In this document: in pieces, positions 23,775-32,269 of the stretch
Position numbering within the stretch: the first letter of the stretch is position 1
How the letters are laid out: every line of letters begins with the position of its first letter
The notes under the pieces: model-generated
What the model was told of the DNA's origin: nothing
What the model saw: only the letters and a program-made list of their open reading frames with translations
The model's database searches: none
Origin: Nocardia asteroides
GTDB taxonomy: Bacteria; Actinomycetota; Actinomycetes; Mycobacteriales; Mycobacteriaceae
Direction: 5' to 3'
DNA length: 64,000 bases
Assembly: GCF_900637185.1 (NCBI RefSeq)
Contig: NZ_LR134352.1
Location: 4,392,001 to 4,456,000 of the forward strand
Position numbers and translations under genes: made by a program

Positions 23775-24596
23775 TCAGACGAGGGCGAGCACCCGGCACG
23801 GTCCGCCGGTGCCGCCCGCGTGTTTGGGCGCGCCGACGATGATCGTGGCGCCCGACGGCGGCACCGCCTCGAGATTGGCCAGCATCTCCACCCCGTAGCG
23901 ACCGGCGCCGAGCAGGGCGGTGTGCGCGCCGTAGTCAGGGTCTGCGCCGCAGTCCAGGCTGAGCGTGTCGACCCCGGCGCCGACGATCCCGAATCGGCCG
24001 ACCAGATACTCCACGGCCTCGCCGGAGAACCCCGGCGCGTGCGGCAGTCCGCGGTCGTCGAGATTGAGGAAGGTCGACGGCCGCGTCACCCGTCGTTCCC
24101 ACCCGGAATACATGGCCACGAACGCCCGCTCCGGAATCTCGCCGTAAGTCGCGCGCCACCGATCGATATCGGCGACGGTCACGACCGCGTCGTTGTCGGT
24201 GGCCGCCCTGGCACTGATGTCGAGCACGACCAGCGGCGCGATCAGATCCTGCGCCGGAAGGTCTTCGGTGGTGGCACCGCCGAGGATCCGGTGCGCGGGC
24301 GCGTCGACATGGGTGCCGGTGTGCTCCCAATATCCGAGCGCGTACTGCCCGAACCCACCGCTCGCGTGCCAGGCCACCGGAACCATGGTGAACGGCGCGT
24401 TCCCCGGCCAGACCGGCAGCTGCGGCGTCAGCGTGTACGTCAGATCGACGACGCGCGACCCCGGCGCGGCCTGGGCGGGCGCGGCCACCGCCGCCAGCGC
24501 GGTCAGTCCCGCCAGCCCGAATACGGCCCGCCGGCTGGGCCGCGGCGCAGCGGCGTGGGCCAGACGAACGATCTCGGGCGCGCACACCCCGGTCAC
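23775..24596 (-). CDS. Secreted cyclase-family hydrolase (kynurenine formamidase-like)
   Basis: About 273 residues from GTG 24596; GTG 24587 is an alternative. A twin-arginine leader (RPSRRAVFGLAGL) ends near APAQA. The body carries HTGTHVDAPAH, the metal-binding HxGTHxDxPxH motif of the PF04199 cyclase family, which includes kynurenine formamidase and polyketide cyclase relatives. The second conserved patch is GAGVDTLSLD. It converges on the flavoenzyme gene with a six-base gap. Two exported enzymes side by side could act on the same extracellular compound, but nothing proves it. Confidence 0.82.
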   Translation of the reverse strand: MTGVCAPEIVRLAHAAAPRPSRRAVFGLAGLTALAAVAAPAQAAPGSRVVDLTYTLTPQLPVWPGNAPFTMVPVAWHASGGFGQYALGYWEHTGTHVDAPAHRILGGATTEDLPAQDLIAPLVVLDISARAATDNDAVVTVADIDRWRATYGEIPERAFVAMYSGWERRVTRPSTFLNLDDRGLPHAPGFSGEAVEYLVGRFGIVGAGVDTLSLDCGADPDYGAHTALLGAGRYGVEMLANLEAVPPSGATIIVGAPKHAGGTGGPCRVLALV

Positions 24597-24689
24597 GATA
24601 GCCGAGCAGATCGGTCGATCCACGCAATCCCGGCACCTCGCCGACATGTCCGCGCGCCGGGAACACCGGGGGCGTGCCAGACTGGCGAC

Positions 24690-25880
24690 GTGAGCGGGCC
24701 GGTGAAGACAACCAGTGATGCGCAAGCGAACGGGAAATGGCGTGACCGAGGGGATGTGATCGGGAGCGGACTGCTCTGGCTGGCCAAATGGTCGCTGTGC
24801 ATCGTCGCGATCGCGGCGGGAGCGTGGGTGCTCGGGTCGGTCGCCGCCCGGCTGTGGGTGGTGATCCTGCCGGTCGCGCTGGCGATCGTGGTGAGCACGA
24901 TCCTGTGGCCGCCGGTCCGCTGGCTGACCCGGCACAAAGTCAAGCCCGCACTCGCCGCCACGATCACGCTGCTGGGATTCCTGGCCGTCGTGGCGGGCAT
25001 CGTCGCCTCGATCGTGCCGTCGGTGGCCGATCAGGCACCCGAACTCGCCGACAAGTCCACCGAAGGCGTGAACCAGGTCCGGGACTGGATCCAGGGTCCC
25101 CCGTTGCGGATCCGGGACGAGCAGCTCGATTCCGCGGTCGACGCGATCGTGGCGCGCCTGCAGTCCAGCGGCGCGCAGATCGCCAACGGCGTGTTCACCG
25201 GTGTGTCCACGGCGACCACGGTCCTGATCACCATCTTCCTGGTCCTGGTGCTGGTGTTCTTCTTCCTGAAGGACGGCCCCCGGCTGCTGCCGTGGATGCA
25301 CCAGGTGTTCGGTAGCCGTAGCGGTCGCCATGTCGAAGCGGTGCTGCAACGGGTGTGGGCGACGCTGGGCGGCTTCATCCGCACCCAGGCCCTCGTCAGC
25401 CTGGTCGACGCCGTGTTCATCGGTGCGGCGCTGTTCCTGCTGGACGTGCCGCTGGCGATGGTGCTGTCGGTGATCACCTTCATCGCCGGATTCGTCCCCA
25501 TGGTCGGCGCGTTCGTCGCCGGCGCGCTGGCGGTGCTGGTGGCGCTGGTCGGCAACGGGTTCACGACCGCGCTGATCGTGCTCGGCGTCGTCATCGCGGT
25601 GCAGCAGCTGGAAGGCAATGTGCTGCAACCGGTCCTGCAGAGCCGCAGCATGGAACTGCACGCCGTCGTCGTCCTGCTCGCGGTGACCGCGGGCGGCTCG
25701 CTCTACGGCATCACCGGCGCGTTCCTCGCGGTGCCGGTGGTCGCGATGGTCGCGGTCGTCGTCCGCTACATCGGCGAACAGATCGACGCGGTCACCGGCC
25801 CACCGCCACCCGCACCGGAACCCGAGGCCGACGAGGACGCGCAACCGAGTCCACCGCCGGTGGCCGAAGCCGGTGCCTGA
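24690..25880 (+). CDS. AI-2E transporter family membrane protein
   Basis: 396 residues from GTG 24690. Seven to eight membrane helices with the family layout: two pairs at the N-terminus, an external helical segment (residues 110-170), then a C-terminal bundle with the conserved PMVGAFVAGALAVLVAL and VQQLEGNVLQP stretches. The C-terminal 30 residues are Pro and Glu rich and disordered. Members include the PerM and TqsA proteins; some export signals, others act as Na+/H+ antiporters, so the substrate is open. Confidence 0.85.
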   Translation: MSGPVKTTSDAQANGKWRDRGDVIGSGLLWLAKWSLCIVAIAAGAWVLGSVAARLWVVILPVALAIVVSTILWPPVRWLTRHKVKPALAATITLLGFLAVVAGIVASIVPSVADQAPELADKSTEGVNQVRDWIQGPPLRIRDEQLDSAVDAIVARLQSSGAQIANGVFTGVSTATTVLITIFLVLVLVFFFLKDGPRLLPWMHQVFGSRSGRHVEAVLQRVWATLGGFIRTQALVSLVDAVFIGAALFLLDVPLAMVLSVITFIAGFVPMVGAFVAGALAVLVALVGNGFTTALIVLGVVIAVQQLEGNVLQPVLQSRSMELHAVVVLLAVTAGGSLYGITGAFLAVPVVAMVAVVVRYIGEQIDAVTGPPPPAPEPEADEDAQPSPPPVAEAGA

Positions 25881-26019
25881 ACGGGCCTTACCCCCGCTGC
25901 TCGGCGCGTGACCGGGAATTCACCGACTCCGAGTCGATATCGTCGGCAGACGCCATTGCGGGTCATGTTGGCTATGGTGTAGTTACCCGAATCACGCTGC
26001 GCCTAGGTCAGGAGTCGTC

Positions 26020-26331
26020 GTGCCGAAGCTCGAGTTCACCCGCAGGTCCGAGCTCACCCGGAAAGAGGCGTCCGAGCAGTTGATCGCGATCGGGCATGCC
26101 CTCGCGAGCGGTTCCGAAGTGGAGATGGGATCCGGCGGCGACACCCTGGAAATCCAGGTCGCGGACCGGGTCCGGTGGAAGCTGGAGATCGAGGTCGACG
26201 GGGACGAGACCGAGATCGAGTTCGAGATCAGCTGGCGCGACAAGCCGGCCGCGGAACCCGAGCCGGCTCCCCGCCCGGCCCCGGCCAAGACCGCGCGCCG
26301 TACCCGGGCCCGCAAACAGCCCGCGAAATAG
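26020..26331 (+). CDS. Amphi-Trp domain protein
   Basis: 103 residues from GTG 26020, preceded by AGGAG. The first 75 residues match the amphi-Trp domain: repeated amphipathic strands with RVRWKLEIEV and EIEFEISWRD. The tail (PAAEPEPAPRPAP, then KTARRTRARKQ) is a basic, proline-rich, likely nucleic-acid or membrane-surface contacting segment. Function of the family is unknown. Its stop codon abuts the stop of the convergent lipoprotein gene. Confidence 0.75.
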   Translation: MPKLEFTRRSELTRKEASEQLIAIGHALASGSEVEMGSGGDTLEIQVADRVRWKLEIEVDGDETEIEFEISWRDKPAAEPEPAPRPAPAKTARRTRARKQPAK

Positions 26332-26655
26332 CTACTTCGGTACCAGGATGCCGGTCAGGTCGGCTTCCCGGATCGGAGTGTCGGGATTGGCTTGAGCGCC
26401 GCACATGAGGTCGATGGCGGCGACGGCCAGATCCTTGGTGTTCTGGTCGATCGAGGCGTCGTCGCCGCGTTCCTCTTCGAGGAACTTGGTCACCGTCACC
26501 TCTTTCTTGGCCGCGTCCTGCGCGGTGTATTCACTGCACCGGGTGTCGCCACCCTTGTTCAGCGCCTTCTCCGCCTCGCTACAGCCCACGGACCCGCCGA
26601 GCAGCAGCAGGGCGATGCCCGAAGCGGCGACAGTTTTTCGTACATCCATGATCAT
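26332..26655 (-). CDS. Small lipoprotein, weakly HdeA-like
   Basis: 107 residues from ATG 26655, or 105 from ATG 26649, preceded by GAGG. A lipoprotein leader ends in GGSVGC. The mature part has two cysteines about 50 residues apart (RCSEY and DLMCG) around a helical middle (AAKKEVTVTKFLEEE). This spacing and the acidic helices recall the acid chaperone HdeA, which has one disulfide in the same places; the similarity is by eye and weak. Likely anchored on the outer membrane face. Confidence 0.7.
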   Translation of the reverse strand: MIMDVRKTVAASGIALLLLGGSVGCSEAEKALNKGGDTRCSEYTAQDAAKKEVTVTKFLEEERGDDASIDQNTKDLAVAAIDLMCGAQANPDTPIREADLTGILVPK

Positions 26656-26749
26656 CAGTCCTCGTGTGAAGTGGTGCCGCGGGTGGATACAGGGGACATA
26701 GCCACTGTCGCCGGAGGCAATCACACCGATCCGCCCGCGGCACCCTCGG

Positions 26750-27946
26750 TTAGCCCACGGGGACCGGCAGCTGGGCTTCGGTGACCGGTCGGCCGTCGCG
26801 GAGGCGGGCGACCTCCGAGCGGGCGAACTCGACGCGCGGCGTTTCCGCACCCCGATCCGCGGCCAGAGCGTCGGCCAGATCGAAGATCGCGTCCAGGACC
26901 CGCTCGTTGCGCCGGCGCCCGGCCCGGCCCGTTTCGGACTTGCGGAAGGCACGCCGGCCCTTGGCGTCGGCGCAGGCGGCCTCGGCCTCCTGCTCGGTGA
27001 CGGTGCCCGCCTCGACCTCGGGAGCCAGGATCTGCGCCAGGAATTCGCGTTCCCTCGGCACGGTGGTCCGGAACACCACCGCGGCGATTGTCAGCGCGAC
27101 CACGGTGATCGCGAGGATGACCCCGATCGCGGCCACGGCGCTGGACCCGACATTGCCCATCGCGTCCCAGCATCCGTGCAGCAGCATCGCGACGGCCATC
27201 AGCCCCAGGCCCCGCCCCACCCGGCGCGGTTCGGCCGGCCTGCCCAGCAGATACACCAGGCCCGCGCAGAACAGCGCCGTGTACAGCAGGTGCCCGGTGG
27301 CGCCGGTGGCCACCCGCAGAACGACGGTGCCCATCGAGGCCTCGACCTGATTCGCCCCGAATTGCGCGGCGCCGGAGTTCATTCCGTAGGCGATGTCCTC
27401 GATGATCTCGAACCCCAGGCCCAGGAACGCGCCGACGATGAACCCGTCGAACGCGGTCCGGATCAGCCGCGGCGCCAGGGCGATGAACAGCAGCAGCCCG
27501 AAGCCCTTGGCGGTCTCCTCGGTGAACGGCGCGGTCAGGGCGGCGCCCCAGTCCTGGGCCCAGGCGTGCCCGAAGACCTTGCCGTAGATGCTGAGCACGG
27601 CGGTGTTCGCGTAGGAAGCCATCGCCCAGGTGGCGGCGAATCCGCCCCAGCAGAACGCGGCGACCAGCAGTGCCGTGGGCTGGCGGGCGTAGCGGTCGAT
27701 GTGGGCGACGAACCACCAGAACAGCGCGCCGTACACGGCGAACACCGCCGCGGTCACCAGGATCGCGCGGCCGTAGGCGGGATAGCTGGTCGCGATCCGC
27801 GAGACGAACAGCAGCACGCCGGAACCGACGAGCAGTACATACACCCAGAACGCGAGATTGCGCGGCTGGTAGAAGGTGAATCCGCGGCCCCAGCCGGAGT
27901 TCTCGATGGCCAGGAATCTGGCCCGGGTGGTGTCGGTGCCGGTCAT
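26750..27946 (-). CDS. PrsW-family intramembrane metalloprotease
   Basis: 398 residues. Nine or so membrane helices in residues 30-300, with the PrsW catalytic pattern: FTEETAKG (two glutamates), FEIIED, and a histidine helix LLHGCWDAMG. PrsW relatives cut anti-sigma factors or small membrane proteins inside the membrane. The last 100 residues are a soluble helical domain rich in Arg and Glu. The start overlaps the stop of the preceding gene by four bases (ATGA), and the CPBP protease lies one gene further upstream, so three membrane proteins probably form one operon. Confidence 0.88.
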   Translation of the reverse strand: MTGTDTTRARFLAIENSGWGRGFTFYQPRNLAFWVYVLLVGSGVLLFVSRIATSYPAYGRAILVTAAVFAVYGALFWWFVAHIDRYARQPTALLVAAFCWGGFAATWAMASYANTAVLSIYGKVFGHAWAQDWGAALTAPFTEETAKGFGLLLFIALAPRLIRTAFDGFIVGAFLGLGFEIIEDIAYGMNSGAAQFGANQVEASMGTVVLRVATGATGHLLYTALFCAGLVYLLGRPAEPRRVGRGLGLMAVAMLLHGCWDAMGNVGSSAVAAIGVILAITVVALTIAAVVFRTTVPREREFLAQILAPEVEAGTVTEQEAEAACADAKGRRAFRKSETGRAGRRRNERVLDAIFDLADALAADRGAETPRVEFARSEVARLRDGRPVTEAQLPVPVG

Positions 27947-28605
27947 CCTACGTCTCCGATCCGGCCGATTCCGGCGATCATCTCGGCGACCTCGCCGAGG
28001 ATGTCCTGTCCCGGCTCGGCCGGGCCGATCGCGACGACCTCGATGCCCTTGCCGTCGAGGACGAACGCGGCGAGCACACCGTCGACGGTGGCGGCCGCGT
28101 AGCGGGTGATGACGCCGTCCAGTCCCGAGCGGGTACTGATGGCGACCGGGTCGCCGCCGGCCTTCAGCGCGCCGCCGAGAAGTGCGTCGGTGCGTTCGAT
28201 CTGGGCGAGCAGTGCCGACGCGTCGCCGTCATAGGTGCCGACGCGGACTACGAACTGTGTTCCGCCGCGGGTGAGTACCGCCTCCGTCGGGTAGCCCTCG
28301 CCGGTGGGTTCGTCGCTGCGGCGTTCCCCGGCGACGAGCGACCAACCCGCCGCCGCGGTGAACCCCACCCCGCCTTGGAGCGCGATCACATCGCCGGCGA
28401 CGGTGACGTCCTTTTCCGGCACCGCGGCGTCGATCCGCGGCAACAGGACACCCTGGAGGAGCGCCAGGGCGAGCACGATCAGCGCGGGCGCGATGGTGCG
28501 CTTGTCCATGCCGAGCCAGCGCCGGTCCACCGGCACCCAGCGGTCGCCGGGGTCGAAATAGCGCTCGGACAAGGCACTGTCGGCCTCCCGTTGATGCGTT
28601 CCCAC
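27943..28605 (-). CDS. Single-pass membrane protein between two intramembrane proteases
   Basis: About 220 residues from GTG 28605, preceded by GAGGAG; the frame is open to 28638 without better support. A cytoplasmic N-terminus of about 35 residues is followed by one helix (TIAPALIVLALALLQGVLLP) and a 155-residue external domain with a lipid-free alpha/beta look. No family is recognised. Type II topology with one membrane helix, and placement between PrsW and CPBP proteases, make it a natural substrate or partner candidate; that is inference. Confidence 0.72.
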   Translation of the reverse strand: MGTHQREADSALSERYFDPGDRWVPVDRRWLGMDKRTIAPALIVLALALLQGVLLPRIDAAVPEKDVTVAGDVIALQGGVGFTAAAGWSLVAGERRSDEPTGEGYPTEAVLTRGGTQFVVRVGTYDGDASALLAQIERTDALLGGALKAGGDPVAISTRSGLDGVITRYAAATVDGVLAAFVLDGKGIEVVAIGPAEPGQDILGEVAEMIAGIGRIGDVG

Positions 28606-28677
28606 GTACCTCTCCTCATCGATCGGGGACGCCGGCACGCCGGGCTGGGCGAGCCGGAATGCTCGGATGTGTCGCGG

Positions 28678-29484
28678 TCAGGCCGCCGGGGCGGGGGCCG
28701 GCTCGATGCGGTGGCGCTTGACCAGCAGGATGATCGCCAGCACCGGGTAGACCAGGATCGGCAGCAGCGTCCCGAGGTAGAAGGTCTGCTCGGCCAGGAT
28801 CATCGTGCCGGTGATCAGGGTGAAGTCGAACAGGCCGTGCAGCACGGAATTGAGCACGTTGCCGTGGCTGACCCGGCGGATCAGATAGAAGAAGTAGCCC
28901 GCGAGGCTGACCATGATCGCCTGGGGCAGCGCACTGGCACCGTGGGTGATGCCGTTGGTCAGGTGCACGGCGCCGAAGACGACGCTCGACCACAGTGCGA
29001 CGCGGCCCTCGGTCAGTCCGTGCTCGCGCAGCACCAGCACGCCGATACCGCGGAACATGCCTTCCTCGCCCCAGCCGACGAACTGTGTGGCGAGCAGCAG
29101 CACCAGCACATAGACCAGGCCCTTGTCGGCGAGCGCGGCGTAGTTGATGCCGAAGACGATCGCGACGAGGAACAGGATCGGCACGATCCGCACCCAGGAC
29201 CGGGTCGGGTGGTCGTCGTGCAGCACCGGCCGCAGCCACCCCAGGTAGGCGATCACGCCGTAGGTGAACGCCAGCGCCACGCCCAGCGGGATGATCATGC
29301 CGAAGAACACCGCGCGGGTGGTGAGCATGTCCTCCGCACCGGTGAGCGCCGTCATCAGCAGGCCGCCGAGCTGGATGATCGCGAGGTAGACGATCACGAC
29401 CACCGCGAACAGCGGGTAGGACAGGCTCCGGCGATTCGGCGTGATGGGCAGCACTGTGTCTGACGCGCTCATGCGGGCAAACAT
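28678..29484 (-). CDS. CPBP-family intramembrane metalloprotease
   Basis: 268 residues from ATG 29484, which has GGGTGG nine bases upstream; ATG 29472 lacks a ribosome site. Eight hydrophobic helices. The CPBP/Abi signature is complete: GWGEEGMFRG (EExxxR), FGAVHLTNG and NSVLHGLFDF. These proteases process prenylated or membrane proteins and in bacteria are linked to bacteriocin immunity and maturation. It lies 72 bases upstream of the single-pass membrane protein gene on the same strand. Confidence 0.87.
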   Translation of the reverse strand: MFARMSASDTVLPITPNRRSLSYPLFAVVVIVYLAIIQLGGLLMTALTGAEDMLTTRAVFFGMIIPLGVALAFTYGVIAYLGWLRPVLHDDHPTRSWVRIVPILFLVAIVFGINYAALADKGLVYVLVLLLATQFVGWGEEGMFRGIGVLVLREHGLTEGRVALWSSVVFGAVHLTNGITHGASALPQAIMVSLAGYFFYLIRRVSHGNVLNSVLHGLFDFTLITGTMILAEQTFYLGTLLPILVYPVLAIILLVKRHRIEPAPAPAA

Positions 29485-29793
29485 AGCTGTTCGCCACCCT
29501 TGCGGCGCGGAAGTGACATTCTTCGGCAAACCCCTTTGACACCCGCGGCGATTTTGCAGCAACTGCCAAATTGTTTCCACAACTCACTGCAAGTGGGCGA
29601 AATACAGCCCGCCGTCGGCGAGAGCTGTTGCATCATGGGAAATACCGAGCATTCATTCCCGATACTCAACCGCAACGCGCTTCCGACGGCGACAACGTTG
29701 CCCCCGCGCGCGTCGACCACCTTCGCCCACGGCGACGACACCCCGCGGGGGGCACTTGCCCCGGCCCGCCCCGTTCCGTGCAATATGGGTGAT
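29485..29793. other. Divergent intergenic region, CPBP protease / carbonic anhydrase
   Basis: About 309 bases without a supported gene, less GC-rich than its surroundings around 29515-29660. A TTGACA at 29536-29541 on the plus strand has no convincing -10 partner. Open frames on both strands run across it but start without ribosome sites. It should hold the promoters of both divergent genes. Confidence 0.4.
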
Positions 29794-30417
29794 ATGCCGC
29801 ATTCGAATCCTGTCTCCGCCTGGAAGTCCCTCCGCGAGGGAAATGACCGCTTCGTCGCCGGTACCCTGCAGCACCCCAGCCAGGACGCCGCGCACCGCGC
29901 CGAACTGGCCGGCGGGCAGCAGCCCTCGGCGATCCTGTTCGGGTGTGGTGACTCCCGCGTCGCCGCCGAGATCATCTTCGACCGCGGCCTCGGCGACATG
30001 TTCGTCGTGCGCACCGCCGGGCACGTGGTCGACAGCTCCGTGCTCGGCTCGATCGAGTACGGCGTCGCGGTGCTCCAGGTGCCGCTGATCGTGGTCCTGG
30101 GCCACGACTCCTGCGGCGCGGTCGCCGCCACCATCGACGCCCTCGACAACGGAACGGTGCCGGGCGGGTTCATCCGCAGCGTCGTCGAACGCGTGACGCC
30201 GTCGATCCTGCTGGGCCGCCGCGAGGGCCTGGCCAATGTCGACGATCTCGAGGCCCGCCACGTCGAGGAGACCGCGCGCCTGCTCACCCAGCGTTCCTCG
30301 ACCATCGCCGAGCGCGTCGAGGCGGGCGAACTCGCCATCGCCTGTGTGACCTACAGCCTCGACGACGGACGTGCCCACCTGCGCAGCGTCATCGGCGACA
30401 TCGGCGAGCTGGCCTGA
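29794..30417 (+). CDS. Beta-class carbonic anhydrase
   Basis: 207 residues from ATG 29794; ATG 29785 is equally possible. Zinc ligands are Cys51, His104 and Cys107, and the Asp53-Arg55 dyad (CGDSR) completes the active site. It interconverts CO2 and bicarbonate. The C-terminus carries the usual dimer strand (GELAIACVTYSLDDGRAHL). The frame is open to 29500 upstream but without family similarity. The next gene, a cutinase-like hydrolase, is unrelated in function. Confidence 0.92.
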   Translation: MPHSNPVSAWKSLREGNDRFVAGTLQHPSQDAAHRAELAGGQQPSAILFGCGDSRVAAEIIFDRGLGDMFVVRTAGHVVDSSVLGSIEYGVAVLQVPLIVVLGHDSCGAVAATIDALDNGTVPGGFIRSVVERVTPSILLGRREGLANVDDLEARHVEETARLLTQRSSTIAERVEAGELAIACVTYSLDDGRAHLRSVIGDIGELA

Positions 30418-30475
30418 CCCGCACCCGGTGCACAATGGCTGGCGCTGCGGCCGACGGGGCCAATACAGTGGGCGC

Positions 30476-31180
30476 ATGCGTGGACGATCCCGAATCCTGC
30501 TGTGCTCGACCGCAACCGTCGCCGCGGCGCTGGCCCTGCCGGTCCATCAGGCCGCGGCCGCCGAGCCGTCTCCCGGTTGCGCGCAGGTCCGCGTCGTCAC
30601 GGTCCGCGGCACGCTCGAACCGCAGAGCGGCAGCCTGCTGCTGACGCCGCTCGCGAAACAGATCGCCCAGGAGTCCGGCCGCGCCGCCACGGTGACCGAA
30701 CTCGAGTACCCCGCCTCGATGGCTCCCGACAGTGCCGTCCGGGGCGTCGAGAACCTGACCGCCCTGGTGAACCAGGCGGCGACCGAGTGCCCGGATCAGC
30801 AGCTCGTGCTGCTCGGTTATTCGCAGGGCGCCCGCGTCATCGGCAATACGCTCAGCGCCCGCGCCGCGTTGACGGATGCCGCGGCCACGCGGATCGACGC
30901 CGTCGCACTCTTCGGCAGCCCGCTGTTCAACGGCGCCGAGCCGTACAACCGCGGCAACTACGATCCCGCCCTCTCGGGCACCGGTCCCCTGCCGCTCGGT
31001 GCGATCGGCGAGTTCACCGACCGCACCCGCTCCTACTGCCATGCCGCCGACCGCGTCTGCCAGGGCGGCGACCCGGCCGCCGGCTTCGGCAATGCCCTGA
31101 GCTACGGCCATTTCGCGTACTTCGTCAACGACTACCGCGGTCAGGCGGCGACCTTCGTGCGGGAGCAGCTCGGCTCCTAG
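30476..31180 (+). CDS. Secreted cutinase-family serine esterase
   Basis: 234 residues. A signal peptide (residues 1-29, cleavage near AAAAE) leads to an alpha/beta hydrolase with nucleophile Ser116 in GYSQG. Asp192 in the ADRVC element and His212 in YGHFAY complete the triad. Cysteines 35 and 105, and 188 and 195, are placed for the two family disulfides. Relatives include mycobacterial Culp proteins, which are lipases or phospholipases. It is followed by a strong hairpin. Confidence 0.9.
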   Translation: MRGRSRILLCSTATVAAALALPVHQAAAAEPSPGCAQVRVVTVRGTLEPQSGSLLLTPLAKQIAQESGRAATVTELEYPASMAPDSAVRGVENLTALVNQAATECPDQQLVLLGYSQGARVIGNTLSARAALTDAAATRIDAVALFGSPLFNGAEPYNRGNYDPALSGTGPLPLGAIGEFTDRTRSYCHAADRVCQGGDPAAGFGNALSYGHFAYFVNDYRGQAATFVREQLGS

Positions 31181-31190
31181 CCCTTCCGCT

Positions 31191-31221
31191 TCCACCGGCC
31201 CGGGAGCGCCGAGCCGGTGGA
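31191..31221. terminator. Bidirectional hairpin between cutinase and phosphotransferase genes
   Basis: TCCACCGGC (31191-31199) and GCCGGTGGA (31213-31221) are exact complements around a 13-base loop. It lies 10 bases after the cutinase stop and 16 bases beyond the stop of the convergent gene, so it can serve both. Confidence 0.7.
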
Positions 31222-31237
31222 CGTCGAGCGGGCTCAG

Positions 31238-32269
31238 CTAGATTCCGGCGACGTGGGCGAGGTCGACGGCCTGCTCGATCACCGCGTCGATACGGGCCGC
31301 GGTGGGAATGCCCGCGGCGCCGGCGTTGTCGGGGCGGTCCAGCGCGCGTCGGCGAACGCCTTCGCCGATGATGGCGAGCTTCCAGAGGCCGAGAACATGC
31401 CAGAAGGCGAGGGCGGCCGGGTCACGGCCCGTCACGTCCAGGTAGCGCTTCGCCATATCGGCGCGGTTCGGGAAGCCGGGCAGGGTCGACGGGGCGAAGT
31501 CACCGCCGGAGGTCTCCCCCGGTTCGGGCCAGTAGGTGAGCAGGGTGCCCATGTCCGCGAGGGGGTCGCCCAGGGTGGACAGCTCCCAGTCCAGGACCGC
31601 CACGATCTCCGGCCGATCCCGGTGGAACATCAGGTTGCGCAGGTGGAAGTCGCCGTGCACGAGCGTCACCTCGCGCTGCTCGGGGATCGCGGCGGACAGC
31701 CGCCGGGTGAGATCGTCGAGGCGGGGCAGCTCCCGGGTCTTGGATTGCTCGAGCTGCCGCGCCCATCGGGTGAGCTGGCGTGGCGCATAGGGTTTCCGGC
31801 CCGCGAGCTCGTGCAGGCCGTGGCGTTCCAGGTCGACGGCGTGCACGGCGGCGAGCGCGTCGGGCATGGCCGCGGCGATCTCGCCGCGCTCCGACGGAGT
31901 GAGCGCTTCGGCGACCTGCATGGTGTCGACAGTGCGGCCGTCGACGTAGTCCATCAGCACCAGCGGCACCTCGGCGTAGCGGGCGTCGGTGGTGCTGCCG
32001 TGCACGCGGGGCACGGGAACACCGGTGCCTGCCAGCGCCGACAGGATGCGGGCCTCCCGGACGACGTCGTGGGCGGAGGCGAGAATGTGCCCGAGCGGCG
32101 GTCTGCGCAGTACCCAGCGCGCGTCGGCGGCATCGGTGACCAGGTAGGTCAGGTTGGACTGGCCGAGTCCGATCCGCTGGAACCGCAGCGGTGCCACCGC
32201 CGGGATACCGAGGTCGGCCAGCCAGGTCCGGACCGCGCCGGCGTCGACCGCGATCGTCTGTTCAGGCAC
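31238..32269 (-). CDS. Phosphotransferase-family protein (APH fold)
   Basis: About 343 residues from GTG 32269, preceded by GGAAAGG; GTG 32278 is an alternative start. Kinase-like signatures of the aminoglycoside phosphotransferase fold: VLMDYVDG hinge, catalytic loop VHGDFHLRNLMF and metal site LDWELSTLGDPLAD. Bacterial members with this STLGDP signature often sit with acyl-CoA dehydrogenases and SDRs and resemble the kinase part of ACAD10, so a hydroxy-fatty-acid type substrate is more likely than an antibiotic. It overlaps the SDR stop by eight bases. Confidence 0.85.
   Translation of the reverse strand: MPEQTIAVDAGAVRTWLADLGIPAVAPLRFQRIGLGQSNLTYLVTDAADARWVLRRPPLGHILASAHDVVREARILSALAGTGVPVPRVHGSTTDARYAEVPLVLMDYVDGRTVDTMQVAEALTPSERGEIAAAMPDALAAVHAVDLERHGLHELAGRKPYAPRQLTRWARQLEQSKTRELPRLDDLTRRLSAAIPEQREVTLVHGDFHLRNLMFHRDRPEIVAVLDWELSTLGDPLADMGTLLTYWPEPGETSGGDFAPSTLPGFPNRADMAKRYLDVTGRDPAALAFWHVLGLWKLAIIGEGVRRRALDRPDNAGAAGIPTAARIDAVIEQAVDLAHVAGI

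Noticed and set aside
31238..32269. Aminoglycoside resistance kinase
   Set aside because: The STLGDP-type metal site and SDR neighbour fit the acyl-metabolism branch of the APH fold rather than resistance enzymes.
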